Part shown: in pieces, positions 1 through 14,417 of the stretch
Position numbering within the stretch: the stretch's first letter is position 1
How the letters are laid out: each line of letters opens with the position of its first letter
DNA from: Synchiropus splendidus
Taxonomy: Eukaryota; Chordata; Actinopteri; Syngnathiformes; Callionymidae
Assembly: GCF_027744825.2 (NCBI RefSeq)
Contig: NC_071334.1
Coordinates: 54,810,937 to 54,874,936 of the forward strand
Length of the DNA stretch: 64,000 nt
Direction: 5' to 3'
Notes under the pieces: generated by a model
What the model was told of the DNA's origin: nothing
Seen by the model: only the letters and a program-made list of their open reading frames with translations
Database searches by the model: none
Position numbers and translations under genes: made by a program

Positions 1-3000
1 GAATTTAAAAGAAATGCATTTAAAAGTGTCTGACATATTGATGACTGACATATTGGAGAACAATTCTACCACACACACACACAAAAAATGTTTTGTTAAA
101 AGGAACTCCGAATTGCCTGAACCATGCCGAATGTCTTCGTTGAGATTGTCTGGTGCCTGAATTACACAAACAAAAAGATGAAAAATGAGCCTATGGGCAA
201 GTTTCAATCCCAAATTTGACAAAAACATAGGAAGCGATGGAAGCAGAATAATCATCAGATCAGTTATGGAAAACCTTGAGATGTTTTCACACTTGTAGGG
301 GGGTTATTTCACAGTAGCAGCTATTTAAAGAGTGTATAGAGCAGGTGGCTCGGGTGGTGAGTCCATCCTATGTTTAAGAAGTAGAACTTATTCACGGGTA
401 TTTCAGTTATTGACAGACAAGCAAGATTTCTGTTTGCAGAGCAAGTTCTTCTGTTTGTGCTGAATGTGGTCTGGAGGCTAATGGGACAGTAGTGGGCAAC
501 ACATCTTGTTCATGCCACTTTTAAAGCGACTAAAGAGATTATATAGCCTTTCATTCTTCCCACAATGGGAGAATTTAAAAGAAGATGCTATTGATGAATT
601 CAAGAATGACCTTCTTAGCTTTACTGTTCCGGTTTGGAAGCTTTGTGTTGTGATTCTCTGTGGAACTGAATCTTCTCTTCTTTTTTTTTCTAGTTTCTAG
701 CCTTGTTTCACAGAAATTTCTTCAGTTGTAGGCACTACTGTCATCGCTGTTGGTCTTTTCATTTTCACTCATGAAGAAAATGAAGAATGCACTTTAGTTT
801 GTTTAAACATGTATATTCAATAAGAATAGCAGTGAACAACACTGTATAAAATTATTGCAACTTTTAATGCAGAATAAATAATACTAAACACTAAGTGCTG
901 AACAGGAAATAACTTTTATTGCCTTTTCAAGGAAAAGTAAACAGATCAAACCTACAATGTAAACTTCATTCATCACTTGTTGCCTTATAGCCTGACAGAC
1001 CTCTCCTCTTTTCATTGACGTCATGTTCATGGAATTAGAATCTGCTGAAAGCACCGGTCTTCAACCATAGGACACAGCTGCTCATCCAAAACAATAGACT
1101 CCATTTGTGTTCGTTTCACCTGCGGTTTGGTCCGGTTTGCTTTCGCTCGCTAAGCCTCTTGATAGCGCTTTAAGTCGGTGCAGTGATTTGAGGCCAAGGG
1201 TCTCATCACATTTGTGGTGTTGAAGGTGGTGTGATGCTCTCCTTGATGGACATTTTGACTAGCTGTTGCTACAGCATCACAACAAGGAGTGCGAGTTTCT
1301 GGGGAATTACCAGTAGCTGTTTTGTATTGTCATTGTTACGTCACAATGTACAATACGTAGTACGAACATTACTGATCATGCGTGAATAGAAATGGCGTCT
1401 TATTTAAAAGAATAAAGAAAAAAAAATGCTGTGTATTTGCAATTTGATTGGCCGATCACGATGATATCATAAATGGCCGTATTTGCACTGATAAATGATA
1501 CTAGGAAAACTCTTCGAGCGCAGAAATCTGCCAAGCTATAATATTATTGTCATTTCTGCATGTTAAGATTTTTGTTGCTAGATCAGTCGATGTCAGTCTC
1601 CAATGAGAACATTAGTTTTAGGTGTGAATGCACCGATACCTGACCCTGGCACTTCCTTTATGTAGGTGTCTGCCTCCACAGATTGCTCTGTTATTCGTCG
1701 TCATTTTTGTTGATTGTGTATTAAATAAGAAAAGGTCATGAGAAATGGTCTATATTTGAAATAAAGGGAACGTCTGACTGATTTAATGACGCCGTAGTGT
1801 GTTTGTGAGGCGTAAACCTCTTCTCGCCTGTCCCCTTCTGCCTTTTGCCTTAGTGCTCGGTGTAAACAAAGTCCTCTGCTCAGGAAATCCACTCTACAGT
1901 TTTCAGTGTGCAGGCAGAGCGGCTGACATGGAAGACATTTCTGCAGACAACAGCCGGACTCAGAACTATTTGCTGGTTGAATTGGATCCTACTAGATTGG
2001 TCGGATTCGTCAATAACATATGTTATCCGGAACGCGACATTCAAGTGGTGTTGGGGGTTGGAAACCTAAACGTAATAAAAATCAAAGTCAAAATCTTGTT
2101 ACCTCCTCAAAATTTCCGAAACATCTAGTTTCATCTCTCATCAGTTTCCAGACACAAAAAAAACGTAACCAAATTCAGATTAGGTTGGTAGATTAGGTTC
2201 AATGCATGGATGGTGCTTTCATCATTCAATATGTTTTGGCTAAAGGTCAAAGTGTGACGTGAAAGATTGATGTGTGACCCTGGCAGCTGTTTTCCTATTG
2301 GAAAAAGGCGCCGTGATTGAGTAGCGACTCGTAACGATTCACTGCTGCTGGCTTCAGCCAAAAACTCGGCTGGCTAAATACCTCCTTCCTCCTCCCAGCC
2401 AGTTTGGACCAAACTTTTATTGAAGCGACCGGCGATGCTGTGCAGGAAAGCAACTTGAACAAGAATGTATCTGTTCTCTGATCTTAATCTCTTCTCGTGG
2501 TCTATTTATTCTCTGCTCTTTATGCCAACTGGCTGCTTGAGAAACAGGGAAAGCAGGCAGGCTAGCAGGCCGAAGGCTGGAGCATAAAGCCAGTAAATCA
2601 CTTTCTATTCTCATTAAGGACAGCCGTTGACTGGTGAGAAAGGCCTCTCTGTCCTCTCAGTCAGCCAGCTAGCAAATTTCCAGCTTAAACCTCTGAGTGC
2701 ATGGCTGCTTGCTGTTGAGGGAGGAAAACAAGAAAAATGAAGGCAATAGATTTGTGTGGGCTTTAAGATTGGAGCAAATGTGCACAGAGGAAAACATTAA
2801 CAGGAATCATACAGCTGTGAGGAGGCTTTCCAAAAAAAACTACAAGTACTTCTGCAGCATCAGAGCGATATTTTAGAGGACATTTACGGACAGGTACTGT
2901 GCTCCATGTATTTATTCTTTAAATACAAGTGTATTTTTTTTTTCTAAAAAAAGACCAGATCTTTTTGGCTTTGTTTTTACCCAGTTTTTTCTTGTCAACA

Positions 3001-4844
3001 CACTTTTTTTTTTACTCTTAATTATACACCAAAAGTTTGTTGCAACATTCTTGTTGCGTCTGTTATCATTTTCTGCTAATTCTGACAAAGGTGAAGTCTC
3101 ACGCAACCATAATATCAACCCAAATAAAACTCAAGATTTGTAACAAAGAACAAAGATCTAAGAGAGCAAGCTTGTCAATCCATGTCCTGTGTTATTCTTC
3201 ATTGTTTTCTGGGAGATGCAGAGAGATGCAGAGATGCCGCGCCACTTACAGGACTGGAATGTGTACGACATCATTTTCAAGTTATTGTATCACCTTTTTT
3301 TCTTGATTTGAGCCACAAGCATATCAATGCTAAGTGTCAAAATGTGTTTGGTTTTTCTTTCGACTGTAGTTCAGGCTATAGACTCTGGTTTCAATGTCAT
3401 AATTTGTTTTGCATTACGCACACGAGAGCGCAGCAAGTGTGTTTGCTGAGACACATTGATGCAAGATGTAGAAAACAACGTAACAAAGCACTCAGTTTCA
3501 GGCTTCAATGCGGAATTGCAAAAGCAACTTGACTAAACTCAATGTAACACGTTTTCGGCCACATTGGTGACCGTGTGTGACTGTCACCAATGCAGTGCGT
3601 GAGGGAAAGGCGAACGTTTAATGAGAAAGTGGCCTTGCTTCAAACAACTAATATTAATCATTCGAAGCTCCATTAACTAAGACCTGACAAAAGCTTCTTG
3701 CCACATTGTTGTAGGTTCAAGGAGTCCTGGAATTTCACTTGAATAATTTGAGCTGAGTTTCAGCCCATCGGGCGACCTTACACTGTAAGCACATAAAATA
3801 TGACGTTGCGTGTGATTTACTGTTACAGCGTGACTTTGTGTTAAAATAGGTCAGTACTCAGCATTCACTGTGTGAAGCCTCTCCTCTCTGAGAGAAGTAT
3901 TACAAGCCATGTACAAGCCAAGGTGTCACTAGTCATATCTTATGTAATGTGGTCCAAGACGGAGCACATATTATTTGAAGTGAAACACAACGGTTGTGTG
4001 ACAACCTAAGTGGTGTTAATTTTACAGGCCTGTTAGAATTGTGTAGTCTAAATATACAAATAAATATAGAGACATGTCATCAAAGGTTTGAAATTCTCAA
4101 TGGGGTACAAATGTGTTCGATTAAAATTTTTAAGAGTTTTGAGTCGTCCTAACAGCTTTCCCTTTTGATTTGAGAGGGGACGCTGCTCCTGCTGTAAAGT
4201 GTTGCACCTGACATTATAAAATGGCAGTCGATTTTCTGGAACAAATGAAGCAGCCGCTGGTTTATGGACAGTAAATCTGGCCTGTCTGGAATATTGCGCC
4301 GCAACATCACGCTCTCATTATGAGTTACTTCATTATAAAATGCCGTGCCAGATAAATGTAAATGTACAAGGGGAACAGATATTTATTGGTATTGCTTAAA
4401 GACATTTTGTTGTTTTTCAAATGCCACCGACTATCTACTGAACAACTAGGGTGAAATTAAGGTCACCTTTTAACCACAACCCTGAATTATTGGTCTAACA
4501 TGACATTCATTTTATTGTATTAAAGGCCATGGCAGCCCCAACACTTGATTTCAGGTTATTGCCAAGCTGTATTGAGACTTTGTTGAAGTAAGTATTGTTT
4601 CTTAAAAAATGTAAAGCCTTTTTTGTTGACCCACTATTTTGCAGTGCTATTATTAATAGATGTGATATTACACTGTTTATTTTACACTGTCTATTATCAT
4701 TCAAAGAGGATTATTCTAATTCATTTATTTTATAAATGATAAGCAGCAATGACTTTGACTTCCCCTCAATGTGAGAACATTGCTTTCAGTTAGAAAAGGG
4801 TGGTATGTCTTGTCCAGGTTGTGAAAGAGGTTCTTCCATTTGTG
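1..4844. other. Intronic stretch with no recognised gene
   Basis: AT-rich sequence with small features only: a (CA) run near 70-83, short poly-A/T tracts (for example near 2934-2946 and 3004-3014), and a short GAGATGCA-type tandem near 3213-3236. Open frames (up to 116 codons at 3182-3532) show no motif, no consistent strand and no flanking splice context that I would defend. Confidence 0.6.
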
Positions 4845-4955
4845 GAAGGATTCAAGTATCTTGCGGTATCTTGGTTCACCACTGAGGGAAAGTAGATGGA
4901 TGAAATGAGGATGGTGTGAACTGGGCCAAAAGGCAAGTCTCTCAATTTACTGGTT
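4845..4955 (+). mobile_element. RTE/Rex3-like LINE fragment, reverse transcriptase C-terminal part
   Basis: The stretch beginning TTCAAGTATCTTGCGG and running through ACCACTGAGGGAAAG to CTGGGCCAAAAGGCAAG and CTCAATTTACTGG follows, in order, the well-known fish LINE sequence that encodes FKYLGV-(L/W)FTSEGRM and, further on, LSQKAKLSIYR. It has internal deletions relative to that pattern and no intact frame. Family assignment to RTE/Rex3 is from memory of the sequence. Confidence 0.7.
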
Positions 4956-5200
4956 GAGTTTTGTGTAGCAAAACATCAAGTAGCCATAAGAGTTTAGGTT
5001 CGTAGTCAGTCATTCTGGAGGGACTGAGAGAAGAACCTTGTGTCCATTTTTTCTTTAATAACTGACAGAATACCACTTGAATGTTTGTAACTTGTTTATT
5101 TAAAAATAATATTTGTGAATACACCAGCATTTTGATTTTAATTTCTAAAAATTAGATGTTATTTTTATTTGATTTTTCCTTCCTCACTCATAATTAAATT

Positions 5201-5650
5201 ACTGTAATATCCGCGCTATGAGCTGCTACTTTTTTCTAGCAGTCTGAACCCTTCGGCTTATACAACAACATGGCTAATTGTAATAATTTTACAGGCTAAA
5301 AAGCATCAAAACATTGATCTTTGTCACATCAAACCGATGAAATCACAGCCGTTTTATTTAACCTAAAGCACTCAAAATGCGCTGTTGCCGCTGCGTGTCT
5401 CCAGCTCCACCAACACAGCCAATTTCCTGGAGGACCAGAAATGAGAAGCAGCAGCTGAGACTGGCTGTGGTGTTGGAACTTCGGAAACACAGGCTAACAT
5501 TGCAGTATTTGTTTCATGAGTCTGTCTCGATGCTCGACCCCATTTTCAAAATAAGTTTAGAAGTGATCCTCATGCATTTTTAAACCGGGTGCACCACTGG
5601 CCTTTCTACGGTGCACACAGCACCACTGCACCCGCAGCTTGTAGACCTTA
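5201..5650 (+). repeat. Pogo/Tigger-like non-autonomous DNA element, copy A
   Basis: The left end reads ACTGTAATATCCGCGCTATG and continues GAGCTGCTACTTTTTTCTAG; the right part contains GGTGCACACAGCACCACTGC and CCCGCAGCTTGTAGAC. This is the common fish repeat whose ends read like TACGGTAATTTCCGGACTAT and GCGGCTTATAGTCC. It aligns along its length with the repeat at 51649-52149, sharing for example CCGATGAAATCACAG and TTTCATGAGTC. No transposase frame is intact. The superfamily call (pogo/Tigger) is from memory; TA target duplications were not resolved. Confidence 0.65.
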
Positions 5651-8600
5651 TTGTTCGCTTTTCTGCTGAATAATGCGAAGGTTTAATTGATCGCTTGGTA
5701 CCCTTTGTTTTCCCTTAGTGATAATTGGGATGACTGTTTTTCAATCAATGATACTCTTTACACGCAAACGCAAGAGCAGTGGCTGTTAGCCAAATGTCAT
5801 CTGGAGCAACGCTGTGCAACTGCAGCGCTGTCAGATGTCCGATTGTTTTGGCGAACCAACACTAGAAGGTTACGAGATGCGGTGAGGGAGGACAGCGGCA
5901 AGTCGTCTTCCCACTGTGACCTGCCTGCTCAGCTTTGATTTATTACCACCAAGTGTCATGGAAAATGGATGTGCGGAAAGGGCAGCACAGAGGAATCACA
6001 TAAGTCTGCCTCCCTTCCCCCCATTTTCTCTGATTTCACACTGCTTTTTCCGTGTGATAAAATATGAATACTGTGAAGGCCATTAATGTAAGCTCACTGC
6101 ACAACCTGTGATGACTCTTTAGCCTCTTAACATGTACATAAATATATGTATATGCATTTAAAATTGAATGAGATGGTTTGCATCTGCGACTTTTACCTAA
6201 GAAATGAAAATATATAAACCAGGAAAAATGCTTTTCATGGACAGTGGCTGATGTTCAATGTAATGATCAATGTAATTGTAGTTTTATTATGAGGTCTTAC
6301 AATTGCAGTCCCACACATAAATCCTGGTGATGTCTGGACTGAGTACTGCAGTGCCTGTGGTCCCAGCATACTGGGATACGTCCATTTTCACTTCCACTTT
6401 ATGGAGCTTCAATTGTTCACTTTAAGGAGCTTTATCATTCAATTATATTGAGTGATGAAGTTGCGTGTGTTTTCAGTGTTTTGTTTTCAAATGCAAAAGT
6501 AGATTTCATCCTCTAATGAATCCTCAATGAACTCGGTGTGCTGAAGAAGTAGACGGTGTGTGTAGCATAAAAATTGACAGCTGTTTGGAAGGAGATGACT
6601 TTCTCAGCTCTACTTCACCTCTCTTCTGTTCCTCATGATAGGGCATATATTCCAAACTTGACGCTGCATTCAAGTGTTTTGATCAGTTGCAAGAAGATCT
6701 CAAAGGTTAAGCACATGCATGTCACGAAATGTTGAGCTGTCATTGTGTAGTGTGGCAGTTCTGTAAGTCACATTTCCTATTGATGCTTTATATATATATT
6801 CACATATTCTTTTCTTTTTTTGGAGGGAAAAAAAAAATCAATGCACAGGCCTGCGGTGCCAGTTCAGTTGGACTCAAACCAGCCAGTCGAGGGAATTGTC
6901 CTTACCTTTGGCAAAGTATCTGATTGGATTTTTAATGGCTCGTACTCTTTCAAGGGCCGAAGCAGATCCAAAAATCATCATTTATTTTAATATTGTTTTG
7001 ACTGATCGTCCATGATGGCCCTCTTTCCCAATATATTTATTCCTTTTAATCCCATGTATACACACTCACATTGCAGTGAAATATTCACTGTAACAACATC
7101 CCATTTTTGGCATGAGCTCTGCTCCTGCCTCTGTACCCAATGATGGACAAACAAACTAAAAGTAATGAACACAATATTGAAAACTATCCTGGCCGTGTCA
7201 AACATCTAATTCATACCGTATGCAGTATTGTAGATGTAAAGGATGCACTGATCCACCATCAGAACCTGTGAACTCATTTGTGTAGTCCAACAGATGGGAC
7301 AACATAGAACTGAAGACACGTGATATTCAAGCTCAAGTGTCGCCCACAAACAAGAAAATCGACAAGCAACATATTATACAGTAATTATATTAACTACCAA
7401 GGTAGGTTTTACTGAATAAACAAGACAAACTGTCTTGAAGCCTGACAGGGTTGGCATAGCTTGGGTCATGCGTTTGTGAAAAACAAACTTGACTGAGCGC
7501 AGAATGTTCCTCTGGCTGAAGGGGCTCTGCTGTGACTCATCATCCAGAGGAGACCGGGCCATTGTGATGGGGGCACTGTGAGGGCGACATGCAATTCTCC
7601 GACACTCCCCTCTACGGCGGCATGAATGCAGTGTAAAAACATGAGTGATACAAAAAGCATATGTGTTATCAATTTTTTATTTATCTGAAATCCATATTTA
7701 GTTTTTAGTGAACAATAACTGTGTTTGTAGTCATTCATCTCACTCATTCATTCATTCTCCTCCAGTGTCCCATGAAGCTCCAGCTCCCCTCATGTCACCA
7801 ACGCACTCTGCCACTGTGATTTTAGTAATGCAGTTTTGTTTTTAGTTTTTTTTTTTTTTTTTGCCTGGAGCACTTTTGGGCTGTCTAAAAATAGACATTT
7901 CTGTAACTGAACCAGCAACCCTCCAGCTGGTAACATACTGTGTCGTTCACACATGCTGCAGCTTGATATCAGTTATGTGCTGATATGTTCTGCAAACAAT
8001 CAGGTCTCATTGTTTTAATAACATGTCGTGAAATAAATCAATGTACCACGTTAAGTAGCTGACTTCATTGACACTGTATTAGCTGTTCACCTTCAGGTTA
8101 TCGGCCGAAAAGGCTATCGGCAACATTCCTTTTTTTAATTATTGAGCAGTCATCACTTCTCTGTCTTTCTTTGCGCTGTATGAAACAACACATTTTCCTT
8201 GGAGTGTTGAAGCTGCGAATTCTGCAGGCGCTGATAGTTACAGTATAGTTCTGTTCCCTGCGGAGCAATGTGTGTACAAGTTGCACAATATCTCAGCCTG
8301 ATGTCAAGGGTGAATGTGAGTCTACCATGAAGGGCCATGAGAAGAGGGCGGAGGTCAGCTGGAGGAATGAGGGATGCCACTCCGTGTGAAGCTCGGTGAA
8401 TATATGGCCAAGGTCAAATGTTGATGAGTTTTATCACAGTGACATGTCGGCAAACCTCTGCGATCATTCATTCCACATCACTGTTGCACTTTCCTGGCAG
8501 CAACACCACTGTGTGGACATCGCAATTTTGGGGCGACACTAAAGTGTTCTCACAGGAAGGTTCAATTCTGCCTAAAGGCAACCTTGAACCTCAGGTCTTT

Positions 8601-9886
8601 TGTTTTTCATTTACACAGTTACATACAGTATTGTGCACACAGAGGTCAAATGATGACGCTTTGCTGTCGTGAGTACGAGTCTGTGTCTCCCCTTCTCTCT
8701 CTCTTGTAAATTACCTCATGGATTTTCTTTTGTTGTTCCTTTTATAAACCTTTGTGATTGCTATTGCATAAATAGAAGAAGAGTTCAGCCCTCTGTCTTG
8801 TCTGATGAAATGTCACCTTCACGTGCAACAGTTTGTCAACACAACAACAGCACTCTCTTGTTTAAGTTTATGTTCTGGGATAACGTCATAACGAAGAGAC
8901 ATTTTTATTCCTTCCAAATGCACCAGTAATCTTTTCAACACAATGGCGAAAAGGTCCAGGGAAATTACTGAATTTCAGTCTAATCCAGTGTGTATTGAAT
9001 GTGTGTGTAGATTTACTTTTTTGTTGATTGACTCAAATACTGTAGCTCATCATGAAGGGCCACTTTTTTTTAGCAACTTCTTGTGAACAATGTCATTGAT
9101 TAAAAATTGTGTTCTTTAACCTTTTTTATTTGGTAGCGTTTGACCCCTCATTGTGGTAGTTTGCCTGACATTTCCTATCTTGTGTGAACCAGCTCAAGGT
9201 CAAGTGATATTGCCCTGCAAATCCAGATGGTGATGATGGTTTTGTTGACATTTAGCATGTTTTAAAAAGATACTTGGAAATGTGAATGTATTTATTAGTT
9301 ATGCTCCTTTTTGCTTTGTGCCTGATTTCACTTACTCACAAAAGCACCATGACAATAACAGTCATATAAATCACTGGCCGCGCTTAATACTTCCACACCA
9401 TGGTCAACAAGGTAATGATCGAATAAAGAGGAAACGTGTGATACATGGTTATGAAAGTAAAAATATTGATTTTAATCTCTCCTGTTTGATTGTTTAGTTT
9501 AGTTTAGTTGTTAGTGTTATTAACACTATTATTTATTCTTTATAAAAATACAATGGTACTAAAGTGCAACAACAAGGTGCAAGAAGAGCGTCCGTTAAAG
9601 CGCTGTGATGTTGCTACATATGCACTGTAAAGACTTAGTTCTACATTTTTAAGAAATGAATTAAGATCTGTATTGAAAAAGGAACACAAAAAACAAAAGT
9701 AGAATTGTTAGAAATTCAGCTTTTCCAATTCTATTGTCACTTTTATTTGAACATGTCTGAATTATCAGTTGAATTATCTGGGAGTAATTGTTCACGCTGA
9801 CACACATGTTGTATTCAAAGGTGTAAGTTCTGGTGTTATGTTGTTTTTGTATGCGTTTGTCTCCAGCAAATTAGCATGACCCTTAT
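5651..9886. other. Intronic stretch with no recognised gene
   Basis: I see no gene or classifiable element. Small features: a TA-rich spot near 6790-6800, a T-run near 7846-7862, and scattered poly-A/T. Open frames on both strands are under 95 codons with no family resemblance. Confidence 0.55.
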
Positions 9887-9888
9887 AA

Positions 9889-9947
<59 letters not shown>

Positions 9948-9950
9948 TTT
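9887..9950. repeat. A-run / (TA)n / T-run simple repeat
   Basis: About 20 A residues (9887-9906) are followed by a TA dinucleotide run (9907-9938) and about 12 T residues (9939-9950). The whole is self-complementary and could fold back as a hairpin. It looks like a microsatellite grown in an A-rich tail. Confidence 0.9.
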
Positions 9951-12900
9951 GGCACTTGTGGTTGCCTTTTATTTGTTGCAAGATGGTGGTGAACATTGCT
10001 CAACAGCATGTCCATATGTGTTACATTCCAATAATCTTCTCTGTCATTGATGTGCTTCAACAGCCATTGATTTTTTTTTTCTTCGTTCTGTCTGTTTCTC
10101 GCTCATTGTTTCGAACCTTCGAGCTGAAATGATTTTGTGGGGACTTTTTGATACACAACAGCACCTACATTGGCTTTTATATGAACGTGGTGATAAGCAG
10201 GCAGTTTATGAGAAATAAAATGTGGTTGTATTTGGTATACAGTTGCTCTGCAATTCATGAATTATTGCTGAAACAGAATGTTCTTGGTGGTCAGGAGTGC
10301 CACCCCTGAAAAAACAAAACAAAACATGTCAGTACTGTCAGCAATGTAGTCGTGGGACATCATCTTACAAGCTTCTGGCATTCATTAAACAAAAAACAGA
10401 TTGTGAGGTTGCATCACCTCATTCAATATGAATCTAATTTGACAGGAAGGGACAAAGAGCCAGGATCATTTAACAAACAGTGACAGACTGGAGTGCCGGC
10501 AAGGAAACGCTGAATAAGCTGTGGTCACTGACCCGGGCCGGTTGCTTTCTCTCCCTGCAAGTGTATTCTGAGACGCTCTGTCATATCTCCACCCCTCCGG
10601 CGTCATGGCTTTGGTGGACGGCTTTGATCTCCAGATAATCATTTGATCATTACCATTGCCGAGAGGCGCATTGCAGTTGTCTGTTCTTAGTCAGAATGAA
10701 CAATGAAGCTTATGTAAATAGGCCTAATGAATGCACTTTTGCTGCATTGCAACCACTCAGCTAAGCAACAAAATATACACCGCTCTGGTCTCTTGGCCCA
10801 TTTATTAACCCCAAAATAAGATGAAAGGTAACATTTGCCATGTGTGTTTTGTTGTAAAAAATATTTTGCATTCTGATCTGTACTTTTGAAGTTTCGAATG
10901 ACTCCCAACAATCGTCAACTCAGGTTTGGGACTCACCTTTGGCCATCTAGACACCCATGGATGTGATCAGCGTGGTGTGCTGGCCCAGCAATACATCGAC
11001 AGATCCGACTCTGTTAATCTTAACAAGTAACATGGAATTATTGGGCTTTCTTCTCTAAATGAATACATGCCCAATATTATCGTTATTAAAACGTCTTTTA
11101 TTATCATCATTCAGGTTTTATGGAAAAACAAAAACATCAACCAATTCAGAAGCGATACAGAAACATTGAATCTGGGGGCAAAATTTTGACAATTACTGAC
11201 TTGGTGACAATAAAAACACTTAAGAGAATTAGACTTCTCACCAGTCTTCACCCGTCCTCATGTGGTCTGTCTCTTCATATGTCTGGCTGGGTGTGCGACT
11301 TGAGTTCCGCAAGCAATGGACTTCAGTCATCATAATGTTTCTTTCGGGATGTACAGGCTTCTGACTGACATCTCTGTTAAAAAAAAACCAAATTGATGTA
11401 GGATTACTCCAGCTAAGTGAAAGACATAACAATAATTTCCCAGTAGGTTTAAAACATGAGTTTATCAAAACAAAGACTTGCACTTATGTGACCGGTGGAC
11501 AGTCTTGCGTCCTTTCTGCTTGTTGCGCTTCTCCCTCTGGTATCCATCCATGCTCATTGCTTTCTTCCTACTCTCAAATAATGATCTTTTTATCTTTATA
11601 ATAATAATAATAACGGATCAAGTACAAGCACGATGACATTCAAAGGATGGAGAGTTGATGTACTCTAACAATGGTGATGTGTCAGAGGAGCAGGTCTGTC
11701 TGGTTACCGGCTCAGAGGGGTAAAGGTGATAGATCATGTTTATTAAGACCACTATTGTGACTGTTGGAGTTTGCAACTCGCAATTCATTCAGCGAGCTAA
11801 GATCTGCTTTTGGGCATTGAGGATTTTCAGTACGTAATGCGTGCAACGTAAAGATACACTTTGGAGATGCTCTCCGGCAAATAATGTCAGCTTTACTCAT
11901 GCATAACGCTATTCGCCGCTACGCTCTGGCCATGTTTTTGCTTGCTACATCACAACATCCTTTTGGAACATTTGATTTCGGTGGTTTAAGTAAAAGTAAG
12001 TGATGGAAAACAAAAAAATGCACAATTTGGGGCATATTTCACTGAAAATGATCTGTTGACGAATTATTTCTATTTATGTTTGAGAAGTACCCGATCTGTG
12101 GTCCGATTGCTCAGTCGAACAAAACCAACCCTAAGTGCTTCACAAATGAATTGTGAGCTGTTAAATTGTTATTCTGAGCATTGCTTTTAGCTGTAAGTCA
12201 TTTAAGTCACCCATTCCTGGTCTTAAGATAAGAGTCTTAAAATGAGTGAAAACAAAACAGACTATTTACCGTTGAGAGAAACTGCATTCTTTGAACCAAA
12301 CTACTGAATACTGTATGCTTACTAAACAGGTGAAATGGACTGTGCTAGAATGTGTCCTTGGCTGTCAAAATGTAGCTCAATGAAACTCATCCACATTTTT
12401 TTTCCGAAAAAAAACTCACATTCATTATTCATTTTCCATATTCTTTGAAGACCTGAGTCTCAATCACTTCAAGAAAGCCGCCATAGTGTCCTCAGATGAA
12501 ATTGCTCAGAAGAAGAAACTTCATCTAACTTGCTATAATAACACATTCTTCTACGAACTCACCATTATGTGGTTATTTAGGGGACTTGACAAACAATCTT
12601 TACATTTGGTTGCGATGGCTAAAATGCTTTGCTATATGAACTTAAGCTCTCCAAGGAAACATTTTAGATTTGACTGGAGCATATATTTAGACTCATGATG
12701 CTTTTATCGATCAAAGTCTGTTCATAATCAATATGTCTGCAAACATTTTGGCACTTTGCCTGTCCTGTGATATATATCTGAAAATGTTGGACGGCTGGGA
12801 CCATACATGGTCAAGGACGGTGTAGTCCCCCTTCAACTCCTTTTTTCCACTGGCTAGTTTCAGGTTTATTCATTGTAAAGCACTTAAATTGGGATTACCA

Positions 12901-13698
12901 CACTCATGACGCACATGCCTCTGTTTCATTATATTACATTATACTTCATTATATTCTTTCTTGGCTTGGCAGAACATATCAATATGGTTGTGGATAAGAT
13001 TGCTTTTGTAAAAGGCTACTCCCGATATCTGACCCTCACTTCACTTAATAATTTTATCTTCCATTAAATGAAGGTAAAGCTGGGATTCACCGGTTCACAT
13101 GATCAGATTGAATCTTTTGATATTCCCTTTCCACAAGACACACGTAGGACCTTGATACACTGCTTTGCAATTGTGTTTATTAAACACACTATCAACCTTT
13201 TCTAATGGAAATCCTGGAGTCTAGTAATGACAAGCTGCAGTTTGTTGTTGCCTAAAGACTGTGATTATTCCTGCACAGCTTTAGATGAGCTGTTTAGCCA
13301 CTGGCTTTTGAGACGATTAACAAGAAACGTGTTGCTTGTTGGGAATGAATTGATGCTGATTGTGTGGCGGTCCCCTCAAAACATTGTGACAAAACGCTTG
13401 CCCTACATTTTGATGCGTAGAAGACATCACTCCTTATATATAAAATCTACAATGGCATTCGTTTGCAGTGAGATATATCTACTACAATGTTCTTGATGTT
13501 CTTTCCAGTTCTATAATTGAAATCAATTTAAAGCCAGTGAATGTTATTAATGCTCAGGTAAAACGATAAATATGAGGGACGTCCCGGTTATAGTTTCCGA
13601 TCATCAGTGGATTAATTTGAAATCAAAATGAAATTACGATGAGCGCTTCTGTTTACATGATGTGAGAGAGGAACCAGAAAGTCACCTTAATCTAGACT
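9951..13698. other. Intronic stretch with no recognised gene
   Basis: No gene or classifiable transposon was recognised. There is a short (ATA)n run near 11599-11612. Open frames are below 90 codons and lie on both strands. Confidence 0.55.
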
Positions 13699-13800
13699 TA
13701 CTTATGTAGCGTTTTCTATGCTTCAGCAACCAAAGCGCTTTACACAAAGTCACCCATTCACACACTGATGGCTGTAGGCTGAACCGTCACCTGTATCCTC
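13699..13800 (+). repeat. Fish dispersed repeat fragment (CATTCACACACTGATGGC type)
   Basis: TTATGTAGCGTTTTCTATGC followed by CAAAGCGCTTTACACAAAG and CCCATTCACACACTGATGGC is a sequence seen many times in fish genomes as part of an interspersed repeat. I do not assign it to a family. No ends or target duplication were found. Confidence 0.6.
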
Positions 13801-14394
13801 ACGCAAAATAATGCAATCTCCAGTGGTACGGCATCTTATGTTAACATGCCAGGTTGGGGCTTTATAAACTGAATACGTTTATTGTAGTGTTGATTTATAG
13901 ATGGAATGACTTTTGTTTGCAGTGATTGCTCTTGTGTTTTCCCCACCGTGTGATAGAAACCCCCCTGTGACAAAATAAAGGCTGTAATGTGTTTGCTCTT
14001 GCACAACATTGTCCTATTGTAAACTGTGGCAGAGGGTGTTCGAGGTCAATGTGAATGAAGATGTTAAACACAGAGAACATGTTGGGGAATATAAGGATTT
14101 GTCTACGGGCCCTTGAGGAGCAAAGAGCAAGGCCATTACTATAATATACGATTACAAAGTTGGAAAACATTCCAAGCAGATCTTGGGTTTATCGAATAAG
14201 CAACAGAATGATAGATTGAGGTGTTTTGTCGTTAAAGGTTAATTGGATAAATACACAGCGGTTTGGCATTAAAACAAACAGAGCCGCAATTCGGACACAG
14301 CGTCTTCTAATCAGCTGTCAGTGAAGCATGTTAACCACCAAAATGTTGGACAAAAATAGAAGAACTAATAATCTCCCAACGGGACATTTTTTTT

Positions 14395-14417
14395 GGGGGT
14401 GGGGGGGTGGGGGGGTG
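14395..14417 (+). repeat. G-rich run with G-quadruplex potential
   Basis: Preceded by a T-run, the sequence is five G, T, seven G, T, seven G, T, G. Three long G tracts separated by single T residues, with tracts long enough to split, meet the usual four-run quadruplex pattern. Strand as given is the G-rich one. Confidence 0.7.
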
